NCBI GenBank assembly: GCA_031213475.1
Contig: JARUPZ010000023.1
Location: 7,458,157 to 7,522,156, forward strand
DNA: 64,000 bases
Source of the DNA: Nereocystis luetkeana
Taxonomy: Eukaryota > Sar > Phaeophyceae > Laminariales > Laminariaceae
Direction of reading: 5' to 3'
Positions 21,536 through 33,300 of the stretch are shown piece by piece. How positions within the stretch are numbered: position 1 is the first letter of the stretch; every line of letters begins with the position of its first letter. Made by a program: the position numbers and the translations under genes. The notes below the pieces were generated by a model. That model was not told where the DNA came from, searched no databases, and saw only the letters and a program-made list of their open reading frames with translations.

Positions 21536-23791
21536 AGGTATGTAAGCCCCTGAAAAATACGGTGGGGCCTTCGTTTGTTTTCGTTGTCATTTTGCGCTTG
21601 ATGCTCCGTGGTTTTTATTTCAATACTTCATATTTCTTTCTTCTTGTCCTTGCGGTAGTGGTGTAGCGTGGGTGGATGACAAGCCTGCTTTGCTTGCTTC
21701 GTATAGTCTGACGCATCCTCTTCGGGGGTGGGGCATAGTTGACGAACGCAGGACGAAGACGGTAGCCAGAGTAGCAAGGTACCAGACCGCCTAGTAGGGA
21801 GCACCTACCTGGCTATGCTACTCGTAACCCAAACTGCTGCGGCTACCTAGAGGGCGCTTGGTTCTTCGGTTTGCCCGTTCTTCCCTTGGTTCTTAGTCTA
21901 CTCTGTTTGATGTAGTATGCAGTGGTGCTGTTTCTTTAGCTCGTTCTGTCACATCTCGTGATGAGGGGACACGACAGATTTTCTTTTGTTCTTCCTTTTT
22001 CTTTTCCTTTTCGATTTGTTTCTTTGCGTTCTGTTTTTTGTTGTTTTGTTCGTTTGTTTGCTTCCTTTTATTATTATCTCTCATTAATTAATTGAATGTG
22101 TACGAATGTCGTGCCTGTTGTATGTATCCAGTACGATGACACCGCATTGTGTTGAGTCTACTCTGCTTGTTGCATAGCAATGTAGGTATCTCTGTGGCGT
22201 AGTTTTGTGACCACAGAACTTATAACTCTCTAGGATTGAAGAATCGGCGCGGGCACTGGTTGTGCTGGATGTCGACGGGTAGAAAGAACGGTATAATGTA
22301 AAGAACACACACAAAGTATTCGTACGTAGCCACCGCAGGCACGAACGAAGATGATGAACATGAAAAAAAAAAGTCTTGAAGCTACGGTACGAGTAAAGAA
22401 AAAATAAGTAGCCAGCGGGCAAGTAACCGCGGGCGAGTAACACGGACCAACCCAAACGAGTTATTCATAGTTACAACAACAGCGGTATAGATAGTCCTAC
22501 TATAAATATGGAAAAGATCCCATCATCAGATAAATATATTCTACTACGAGTACTTTTATAATACTGTAGACCGCGCAGGGTATTCATACGGACCATAGAC
22601 TCCTCGGCAATTAAACGTGTGTACTGGTGATCATGAAGATCACACATATTTATATCTGAGATACACCCTAACGCTGACAGTATGCTCAGTGGTTAGAGTA
22701 TATCTCAAATAAAAGCACAATCCGTGGATTACTGGGTTGTAGTTGTTACTCAGTGTGGTCACAGGATGTATCTTCTCTACTAAAAGCGCAATCCCCGGGT
22801 CAACTAACTGGCTGTTTCGCAGGGGCCTCGGATTTACTCAAGGTTTGCAATCCCTTTAGTCAGCAATACCTCGAAAAGGAGGTGTTGGGGCGCTTCTTGT
22901 TGCCTGAAAGCGTGCACCACTTTCCTTTCAGGTAGGTGTGTACTTCTGTATTTTCCATGACTTTTAGGGGAAAATGCCAAGAAGGGCGTCGGAGGAATTT
23001 GAACTTATTTACTACAGTAGGTACGTCGTGTAGTTGCTACATACACCCTTGACAGGTGGTCGTTGGTATTGAACAGATGATGGTATGTAGAATAGGATGC
23101 TTATTTCTACGTGGGCAAACAAAAATTAGAGACGATAGACATCGGAGTCTCGTGTCGGGGATGAGAGAAGTGAGAGAGGGTGGGACAGGCCTACGCACTA
23201 TCTCCTATTATTGTTAATACCTACTCAGACGTTGGTCCTTTAGTGTTTTTTTCGCGATAACAACATCTACTACTAATAAAGCAACCCGCTACTCATCATG
23301 TAACTCGGCTCCAGCATGTACTCGTGGAACCACTGCCACCTATTATTGCCCCTTGCTACTGCAGTACCCGTGTTGCCTGCTGGTACCCCCCGACCTCAGC
23401 AGCGGCGATGAGCGTTGATCAGGAGATAGATAGGTGTTCACGCCCTAACATCTTTAACAATCCCACTCAGCCAAGCAGGAGTCGACCTATATATAGTATG
23501 TGCACATGTGCACGAATGGCCTGCACAAAACTTTGTGGAGGATGCGGATCTCATTGGTCGAGGCGGGTATTTCGGCCGCCCGGCGTCTTTCGGGAAAAAC
23601 GCCACCAATACACGCGGCGGGGCCACGTGACTGTCCCTGCCGACCTCGCCCCCCCCCAAAGACTTGGGGTTAGGGTTAGGGTGAGGCCTGGGGTCGGGTT
23701 GGTCTGGGCCGACGTGCAAGGTTGAAATTGACGACACAAGTCCTGCACATACCGCGAGCCCTCAGGCAAACACGTATGTATGCAATACACT
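21536..23791. other. No gene seen; family G copy inside
   Basis: The stretch carries repeat G at 22,203-22,318 and a weak tRNA-like block near 22,683-22,755 (GCTCAGTGGTTAGAG without a proper B box). One TTAGGGTTAGGG pair occurs at about 23,668. No coding region can be supported. Confidence 0.4.
22203..22318 (+). repeat. Dispersed repeat family G
   Basis: Shares GTGACCACAGAA, GGATTGAAGAATCGGC and CTGGATGTCGACGGGTAGAAAG with 2,612-2,722 (inverted) and, more weakly, with 33,593-33,705. Confidence 0.55.
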
Positions 23792-23898
23792 ATTACGGGG
23801 GACCATAGTTAATGGGACCTATGGTATACATAAAAACCCATATATTTAACCATTTTTACTAACAATATTTGGTCCTATTAACTACGGTCCCCCGTAAT
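23792..23898. mobile_element. 107-bp MITE with ~27-bp TIRs
   Basis: The ends are ATTACGGGGGACCRTAGTTAAT...GGACC in inverse orientation. They are flanked on both sides by ACT, a possible 3-bp target duplication. The middle is AT-rich. The superfamily is not clear from so short an element. Confidence 0.75.
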
Positions 23899-24144
23899 AC
23901 TAATAATATCAGATACTGCTGCTGTTCTCGTAGATCATAGACACCACTCTTCTTGAGCAAGCATGATACGCATCCCGCAGATCACACATAATAATATTAA
24001 GGAGATCCCACCAACATGTATGTGTTGTATGGGTATGTTGTACCTACTTGGTTCGCTCGTTGTGTGCTACTATTATATATACCCATTGCACAGGGGGTGC
24101 CGATCACAGCGAACGCAGGGATACCGCACACGTACGCACGTGTG

Positions 24145-24397
24145 ATGTCGACCGCTGCTACTGTGCCGATGGTAACGAAAGTGGTTGCCGGGACGGCGGC
24201 TAAAGGCTACAGTGACATCGAGCGGGCTACTGGTGGCGTCAATGGCAACGGCAAAGAGATTCCGAGAATTTCCATCCGCAGGGCAACGCTCTCGGAAGCG
24301 TGTTCTGTGACAAGCATGGTCAACGATGCGTACCGCCACCCCATCTCACTGTTCGCGGTGGAAGGTTGCACCCGAGTTACTCCCGACGGAACCCAAG
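24145..24397 (+). CDS. GNAT gene, exon 1
   Basis: Codes the N-terminus through DAYRHPISLFAVEGCTR and ends CCCAAG|GTGCGC in phase 1. This is the start of the acetyl-CoA fold. The reading frame continues into the intron only as low-complexity hydrophobic residues. Confidence 0.8.
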
Positions 24398-27300
24398 GTG
24401 CGCGCGCCATCGTCTGCGTCTGTTTGTTTTCTTCTGTGTTATTATTTAGGTGTTTGTTTTGGTATTTTCGATGGGAGTTGAATCTTAGTGTTTCGATATG
24501 GGAGTGACTTGACTGTAGAGCAGAGCAATCGTTGCCCTGCTGTTCCCTACGTAGGTGTTACCATTTACCTGGTAGTACTTCCGTAGTTTTGTGTTGTTGT
24601 ATTGATTAAACCTACATGATGCAGCAGCGCGGAGAGTAGACTCGTCGAACAAGGACACGACGGCCTCCACTACCTCTGTACAAGTACTCGAAATCTATTA
24701 TATAAAGCAGCCTAACACAGGGAAAGAAACATCAGTAGGAGCCGATCGAAAGGTGCTGTGGCACGGTATAGGAAGAGTCAAAGCACATGACACCGTCATA
24801 GGCGTAGAAAAGCGCCGGGTACAATCTATGCGGGGGCGTTTACTCAAACCCCCCCCGGCCCCACGGTCCCTAACGCAACCCAACGCAACCCAATCCAACC
24901 AAAGATGCTGTGCCACGTTTGCTACACCTAACTCAATGCCGATGCAGAGAGGCAGATTGGGCAAAACGAATCCGGTTAGAAACGCGCTGCATCTACACTA
25001 CGCGGAGCCGTTTTCCCTCACCCTCCCGGACACAAGGGCCTCTAGCGGCCGGGGTTGCAGCCGGGTTCACGAACGAACCTGCGCCCTGGATCGAACCACC
25101 GTATTTCGCGCCAGCCGGTGAAGTCGTCATCGTCGCGCCCGCGACCGAAACCGAAATCGCGCTCTCGGCCGAAACCGTGCTTGCCGCCGAAACCGCTCTC
25201 GTGGGTGAACCTGCGCTTGCGAGCAACCCCATCGAGCTGTTTGCGCTCCCTGGAATCTGAAAGTCGGCCCAGACTGCTTGTATGTGGGTCGATTGTCGAT
25301 TCGCGCGGGATACACGTCGACGTCGCGGTCGGTTTGGGACCATAAATTGCGAGGATTGGAGTTTCTTTTTGAGGGGGACGGACAAGTTCCGAATTTCAGC
25401 TATAGGACCCCTAGGTAAACCTAGGGAAAACGCCTCATGCACCAAAGTGTTAAGGGTCGACGAATTGTTCTTTCCCACACCTAAGGGCCAGCGAAGAAAA
25501 CGAAATAAAGAAAACGAAAAACAGAAATAAATATCACGTGCGTTTTCTCGGTCATACATAAATAAATTAAAAGTAGAGATCCCCACGCCTCCGTTCTCAC
25601 ATTTCTTTTTTTCAAGTCCCAGAGCAGTTAGGGCCGGTCCTAAGGAGGGAAATAAAACAAAATAAAACGAAATAAACGAACACACTTTTGTTTTTCGTAA
25701 AAACAGCAGGTTGAGAGTTCTAACGAGAAAAAACGGAGAAAAACCCCAAAACAAAAAATAAGAAACCGAGTCGAATTTGTACGCGGTGCAATTTTTCAGA
25801 ATGACTCAACCACCACAGCACGTGATTACCGGCGATAGCGCTCAACAACAACGGTAGATAGACACCACTCGTACACGCGAGGCACCCTCTACAGCAGGCG
25901 GTTCTCGTGGTCCAACCCACTCCCTCCGGAGGGCTCTAGAAGTTGTGTATCGACCATCGCTGTTCGATGGCAGGCGTTTGAATGTTGAGTGGCACTCATA
26001 TATATTGGAAAATGTACCGCCACAGCCGCTTCCTTGCGATGGCACCCCTTGGTCATACCCTACCCATATATGCTCGCGCCGTTAGCAGAGAGCCGCGTGG
26101 CAGCCACACGCACTATCTGGCCATCGTGCGCTTGCCAACCGGTCGTAGAAACTGTATCGGAACTTCATCCCAACGCCCCGAGCTCCTCCTATGTTCCTCT
26201 CCGCCCCTGGATAACTGTCAAGGCATTACCTACTGAGCTATAGGGGTAAAATACCGATCGACTACCCAGCCCAGGGTGCTCCTTATAACTCTCTCCCCCC
26301 CTCTGGGCGGGAAGGTCTTTGGGGCGTCCGTACTGTTTACGGCCGTACGCTAACCTACCCGCTTCGTTTCAATGCCTGGGTAACCAGGGAGATATGTTTT
26401 AGGGACGCACGCGCATGCGTTTCTATAAAAGAAACGTTCGAAGTGAGATTCGAACCCGTATCCTGACGACGACGCCAAGTGTGAAGGTGTTGCCTACTGA
26501 GCTATATAGGGGTAAAAAACGATCGATCACCCAGCCCAGGGCAATCCTTGTGACATAACGCATATTTCGTTTATTTTGCACCCATCTCGTAAACATTAAG
26601 TGCGCTGGGACGTGAAAAAAACGAGTGTGAAACGGAGGTATCGGGATCTCTACTTGCATTTTTCTTTTTGACCCATGAACCTTAGGTGCTCTGTAGTTTT
26701 GCACTTCGTTTTTATATTTCGTTTTCGTTTTCGTTTTCTTCTTTAGGACCGGCCCTTAATTAGTACGAAGTGGGTGCCAAATAAACGAAACATGGGTCAT
26801 CCAGGGGCGAAGAGGAACATAGGAGGAGCTGTGGGGGCGTTGGGAAGAAGTTCCGATGAAATTGCTACGACCGGTTTGCAAGCGCACGATGGCCGAGGTC
26901 GTGCATGTGGCTGTCACGCGGCTTGTCTGCTAACGGAGCGAGCATATTATATGGGTAGGGTATGACCAAGGGGTGCCCTCGCAGGAAACCGGTGGATCAG
27001 GAAGTGGTTGTGGCGGTATCTATTTCAACATGGGTGTTTTAAGGATAAACCTAGGCTGGGTAATCGATCGATCTGCGTCCCCATATTATGCTCAGTAGGT
27101 AATACCATCACATCTGATGTCGTCGAGGACGCGGGTTAGAATCTCATTCGAAAGTTTCTTTCAGAAAAAAGCATGCGCGTGCTTTCCTATAAACTTGTCG
27201 CCCTGGTTCCTCAGGTATTGAAACGAAGCGGGTAGGTCAATGTACGATCGTATACGGTACCGAAGTCCCACAGATCCCGGGGGGGGAGTGCTATAAGGAT

Positions 27301-30300
27301 TACCTTGGGGTCGATCTTTTACCCCTACAAGTATAGCTCAGTAGGTAACACCTTTACATGAGTGCCACTCAACATTCAAACGTCTGCCATCGAACAGCGA
27401 TGGCCGATACACGATTTCTAGAGCACTCCGGAGGGAGCGTGCTGGACCACGAGAACCGCCTGCGGTAGAGGGTGCCTCGCGTGCACGAGTTGTGTCGATC
27501 CACCGTCGTCGTTATTGAGCGCTATCGCCGGGAATCACGTGCTGCGGCGGATGAGTTATTCTGCAAATTTGCACCGTGTACAAATTCGACTCGGCTTCGT
27601 ATGTTTTTTCGTTGTTTTTCTTTCGTTTTTTTTCCTTGTTGACGGACCCTAGCAACGTCGAATTATCGTCGAATTATCCATCCTCGACCAGCCTAATTCC
27701 TAAATGAACAAGGGCGCCACGCTACGGCTGTAGGAAAAGGCCTGCGGGTATATATACCGCTAAACTTGTGCTACGTACTGCTACACCTGGTAAAAAACAC
27801 GATACTCATGTACTTCCACTTGGTTTCTTAGATTAACGTTGACACCATAATAATCCCTATATATAGTATAATACCAGTCGCGATGCCATACTCATTTATA
27901 TACAAACCACAACACTCGTGTAGGTTCACCAACAATCCTAAATATATATGAACAGGGGCACCACACTAAGTTCCTACACTCAACGAATATCAAATTCCAT
28001 TTCAATTCCTACATAATAGTGAACAGCGGCACAAACAGTAGTACTACAGCAGTAGTTCTTACGAGGTATCTATACGAGTAGTACCTATTGCAGTGTATAT
28101 ACCACACTACAAGTCATACAATAAACACATTGCTGCACTGCAAGAATAACGAATATATAATATGTAAACAGAGGCACCTCAACATCACCATTATTACATG
28201 TAGGTAGAGCAGGGGACGAGGGACCGGCTGACTCGGCGAGCAGGGGGTGGGCACGCGCGGAGAAAAGGCGCTTTAACCCTTTTAGAACCGCAGTCTGTTC
28301 TGGGGACAAACCAGTCAAATTTCAATAGTTTTGTCCCCAAACGGGACTGCGGTTCTAAAGGGGTTAATGCAATAATAGAGTCACTCGCATAGTCAAGAAT
28401 GTTTCGGGGCTGTGGCAACGACGCTGTCGCTCATTAAATACCCGGTGGGAGAAACTAAGCGTACACTGATATACAGGCGGCATGAAGCGCCGGTTGCGCT
28501 ATTTCCTTGCCCTGGTACATGCATTCGATCGCCACGCCTGGCAGGGCGGATCCTACAGCAGGTTCCTCCTCTTTTCCGGTAGATACATCTCTTTCGCGGC
28601 TGACAGCAAATCACCCCCTCCCTTCTTCCAACAGCTTTCAAAGACAATCCATGAGAGAAACCACAACGAATGGCCGCGTCTGGTGTACCATTGCCACCTA
28701 CCACTACGTACCCTGCCCATGTACGTTACATACATATGTATGGCATATATGTCCTATACGCCACTGCACTGCTGCTGTCGGAAAAAAGGAGGATAAAGTT
28801 CGGCGCTCACGTAGTACATCAAAATGGAACCCCTGGCTGGGCCAAATACCAATGTTTTGAAAGTATGCTGAACTATGCGGCGATGCACAGTTTACAACCC
28901 AACAGCACATCAAAACACTATGTCAAAAGAAAATATTGACTTGTGGGCGCGCCTCTTGGGCATTGTAAAATAATTCACACGAAAAAAAAACGGGGACATC
29001 CTCTAGGTTTAGCCCTCTGGGGGGTGTACTCGATAGCATGCATGGCCGTAGTCGTATGACCGTAGACCCTCGCATCCCTACAATGCAGGGACGGAGCATG
29101 TTGGGTTTTCACCAACCAGGCAGACACTGCTTGCACCGAGCGCGAAGCGCCGTGAGGTGTCCGGCGAGTCGCATGAAGGGTGAGCTGCATCCTAACTAAG
29201 AACCGCTTGTAAGGCGGACTTGCATATGGATGACAGCTTCAATGAGGCCACTTCCAGAGACAGCAATGAATGGGAGTACCATGTGACTGCCTCTTGGGTG
29301 CCTTACCTTGAACACTACGTGATACGATCAATTCCCTTGTGCGGAGTGAAGGTTTTTTACCTCGCACAAACGATCTAACTCGATAAGCAACTGTGGACGA
29401 CCGCCAAAACGAAAAACAAAAAACGGTACCCTGGTTGTATAGTGAGCGGCACGTTTTACAGTATCGTTGCCAACCGACTCCAACCCAATCTATATACTAT
29501 AGGGGGGGGGGGGGTGCACTCGATAATAATAATAGGAGAAATGGGGGTGGGGGGGGGGTGTACTCGATATCATGCATGGCCGTAGTCATATAATCATACG
29601 CCCTCGTATCCCTACAACACCGAGACGGAGCACGTCAGGTTTTCACCGACCAGGCGGGCATTGCTTGCACCAAGCGCGAGGCGCCGTGAGGTGTCCGGCG
29701 AGCCGCATGAAGGGTGAGCTGCGTCGTACTAGGAACCGCTTGTGAGGCGGACTTGGACTTGCATATGGATGACAGCTGCAATGGGTTAATTTTTTTGTTT
29801 CCGGTGTGGCCACTTCCACCGACAGCAATGGGAGTACAATGTAACATCCTCGTGGGGGCCTTACCTTAAACGCTACCCTGGTACGTGATACGATCATTCC
29901 CCTTGTGCAGACTGAAGGTTCTCCACCCCATGCAAATGGCCTACAGTAACTCGACCACCAGCTGTGACCGGCCGCCAAGCAATGATAAAATACCTTGGTT
30001 GCCTAGCTCAAGCTAGTGAGCCGCATGTTTTGCGGTGTCGTTGCCAGCCGACGCCAACCCAACCTATATATGATATATTGGGGGGAGGGTTGGTGTATGA
30101 TATTCAGATCCTCGTAGACCGGGGCAGTCACGAACAAGCGTGCATGGACGCAAACGAGCTGTCCACATACACATTGGAAGGGTTTGGAGAACTACAAAAT
30201 ACATCCAACTGTCCAACGAAAAAAACTAAGGCACGGTAGCCTTCGGTGTAGACGCCCAGACGAAAACGGGAGCGCGAGCTGCATGAGGCACCAGACGGGC

Positions 30301-33300
30301 TAGGCGATAAGGAAAGCAATCGACATAATAAGGCCGAACCAGCCGACGGAAGGCATGGGTGGTATCACCAGCAACGGCTGGAGGCCTCATCATTCCAACC
30401 CCAATACTCAGATGTGGGCAGAATACATCAGTACTCTCAAGTGTCCAATGTATGGAACCAAACTTACGAGAGGGGTTCCCAATATTGGAACAGCAGGCTT
30501 CGCTTCATAGATGTAAGCAGGTTACCTCAACCCCCTCTCGTTCTTCTTGCTGCAGATGATGAGTCATCCCACCCTCCCAGCTTGAACACACTGTGTACAC
30601 CCTTGCCAACACCAGGAATCACAGGTATTTGGGTTTTGCATCCAGGTTGTTTCGCTCGAGCCCCGTGGGGTATCTAGGGTGAGCGCTACGACATACATAC
30701 CTGGTAAGGGCTGCAATGACGGTGGTTGGCACTTCTTGGACGAACAATGGTTGGAGTGATGGGGCTTCCTAACTAAAGAAACAATGGTTGTTTTCTTTAG
30801 ATGATGGAAAACCCCGAAAAAGAGACCAAAACGACGTTTTTGTTGCCTACTGTAAGTATTCTTCAAGGTTGTTCAAGGGCCAGGTCAAACCTCACGGGTC
30901 AAGCCGGGGGTCGGGGTCGGGTCAGCTGGCCCGACCTGACCCACGAATGTTTTTATAGGTGCCTTGATCTCGGGCCCGACCCGACCTGCCAGGTTTTGGA
31001 AAAACCTTCTGACCCGACCCGACTCGACCCGCGAGATTTGGAAACCTCCTGACCCAACCTAACCTGACCCGCGAGATTTGAAAAACCCCTGACCCTACCC
31101 GACCCGTGATACTGTGTGATAATATTCCTCTCTATTAGGATTTTATGACTGCAATCCCGTTTTGGGGACAAATCACTCAAACTTTAAGTATTTTGTCCCC
31201 AAAACGGGGCTGGCTGCGGTTCTCGAGGGGTTAAGGTGAGTATTGGATTGGATGAGACCTTCTGCACCGGCAGGGGGTCCTCGCCCGTGGATATACCATC
31301 CGCACTGGGGATGCCTCGACCAAGGGGCCTTCCGTGCGGCAGCATTTCCTGGAAATGAAGGCAACTGCGTGAAAAATGCGCAATGTAGGGTGGGTGGGAT
31401 GGGCTGAAGTTTCACTCGTCCTTCGTGTTTTATCGAGGTCCATGGAGAGCATGGGCGTAAAGGTGACCCCTCTTCGTGCAGCTTTCCGGTTAACTTCATC
31501 TAAGGTGTGGTTCCAAACTGTGTTCCAAAGTTTGGAACCATCTTCTTGGATGTGTTATGATATCCCCTCTCCCCTCTTTCTTGCGGCATTAAGATTTGTA
31601 GCAAGCGTCCCCTCATCATACCTGGCAGGCGGTATCGTCTGCCTTACCGATGAATGCCTCGCCCCTTAGTTGAGAAAACATCTGGCGAGGCAGGCAGTAA
31701 CTAAAATACGAGAGCCTATACCATCTAACATCGTCAAGCACCTTGTGAGACTGACCTGAGCAGAGCCAAAGACACACCTGCTAGTAGTAGTGGGCCCCTA
31801 GGTCCATACTGCCTCTACGGTTAACACTGGCGTCATCGACCAGACGCTTTTGTCTCCTGTTCGAGGTCTGATTTTTTTCCGGCTTCAAATTAGGCTATTC
31901 GCTCTTACTTGTAGCCTGCCTTGCCGTCTTCATCCTGTTTATTTCATGTCTCCTGTTTTCGGTGGTTGCGTTGGTGAATAAGATATCCGCCGCTTCCCCA
32001 GCGCCTCGCGCGGTGATACCGGTGCAACAGTCACTATAGGTCCTTGCGATCTTGGCACGTGCAACGTATATGGGATATTTTGTGCTCTCCCGATCCGCCT
32101 GATTATTCGCTTGTTGGGGACACGAGAATCTGTGTCACTGTTGCTGTTGCTTTTGGTAGTGACACAGCCCTTCAGTCACTGCTCGCAGCAGGTAGACCTT
32201 CGGTCCTCTAACCCACGCTTGCCGCTGGTCCGACTCTGCAGCCCGCTGCCAGCCCGGACACAGCGACAAGCGCGCTGGCCCCAAAACGGCACTCCAGGCA
32301 GCCGAAGGACTATACTGTTCAACATCGGTGAAAGATGATCCTTTAAACCGATAAAGGTAACATTTTGAAGTGTCGGATCCGCGGGCCGGATGCGCGGGTC
32401 TGTCAGTAAAAAACGACTCGCGGGTCGTGCTCGCCCGACCCACGAGTGGCCCGTTCGTTTCTCGCGGCTCATGACCTGACCCGGCCCGTGAGTTTTTTAT
32501 CACCTCTTGACCCGACCTGACCCGACCCATGAATTTTGAAAACTTCTTGATCCGACCCGACCCGACTCGACCCTCGAGATTTGAAAGCTCTTAACCCGAC
32601 CCGACCCGTGAGGTTCGAAAAAGTCTTGGCTCGACCTGACCCGACCCACGAGATTTGAAAACCTCTCAACCCGACCCGACTCCACTCGTGAGATTTTGAA
32701 TACTTCTTGACCCGACTCGACCCGTGACATTTTGAACACCTCCTGACCCGACCCGTGGGTCAGGTCGTGGCCCCCAAGCAGCCCTGGTATTCTTGATATA
32801 GGGTACTCTGTGGGTTGGATAGCAGACGGAGCAACTTCTGATCGACCTTTTAAACCAATCAGTTCCTCGTGTTTGTCAGTTTCAAGTCGGTTTCAAATAT
32901 GTACATGTGTTTGTTTTATATTGTTTGGACATAAAACCTAGACCATAAGTAACCTCCTCCTACATTTTTGTTTCAAACCCGTTTTCGGGTCTTACGTACT
33001 TACTTGTTCAAAATAAAATCAATGCTTGGTACAAAACAGCAGGCATGAGATCGTACATAGCAGCGTCAGAAAATGGCAGGTGTGCCCCCACCGCATGTAG
33101 CACCATACTCGCAGGAGGGTGAAAATCCCGGAGGAGAGTCTCCACTGCAACGACAACGAACGGCTGTGGGGGCTTCGTTCTATTGACTGGTTTGCTTGTA
33201 GCTCTGTTTTTGGGGTGGTAGTTTTTTTCTTTCCAGCTCCCTTCCCTCTTCCTTCTTGATTTTCGCCTTGTCTCTTCTTGTGCTCTCTTTCCCCTCCCCG

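Noticed and set aside
22683-22755. Possible tRNA gene (GCTCAGTGGTTAGAG)
   Set aside because: No B box of the right form, no pairing acceptor stem and no anticodon arm.
31237-31290. Shared block with 45,320 as a regulatory element
   Set aside because: Only two diverged copies and no link to a gene start. More simply an unclassified repeat.
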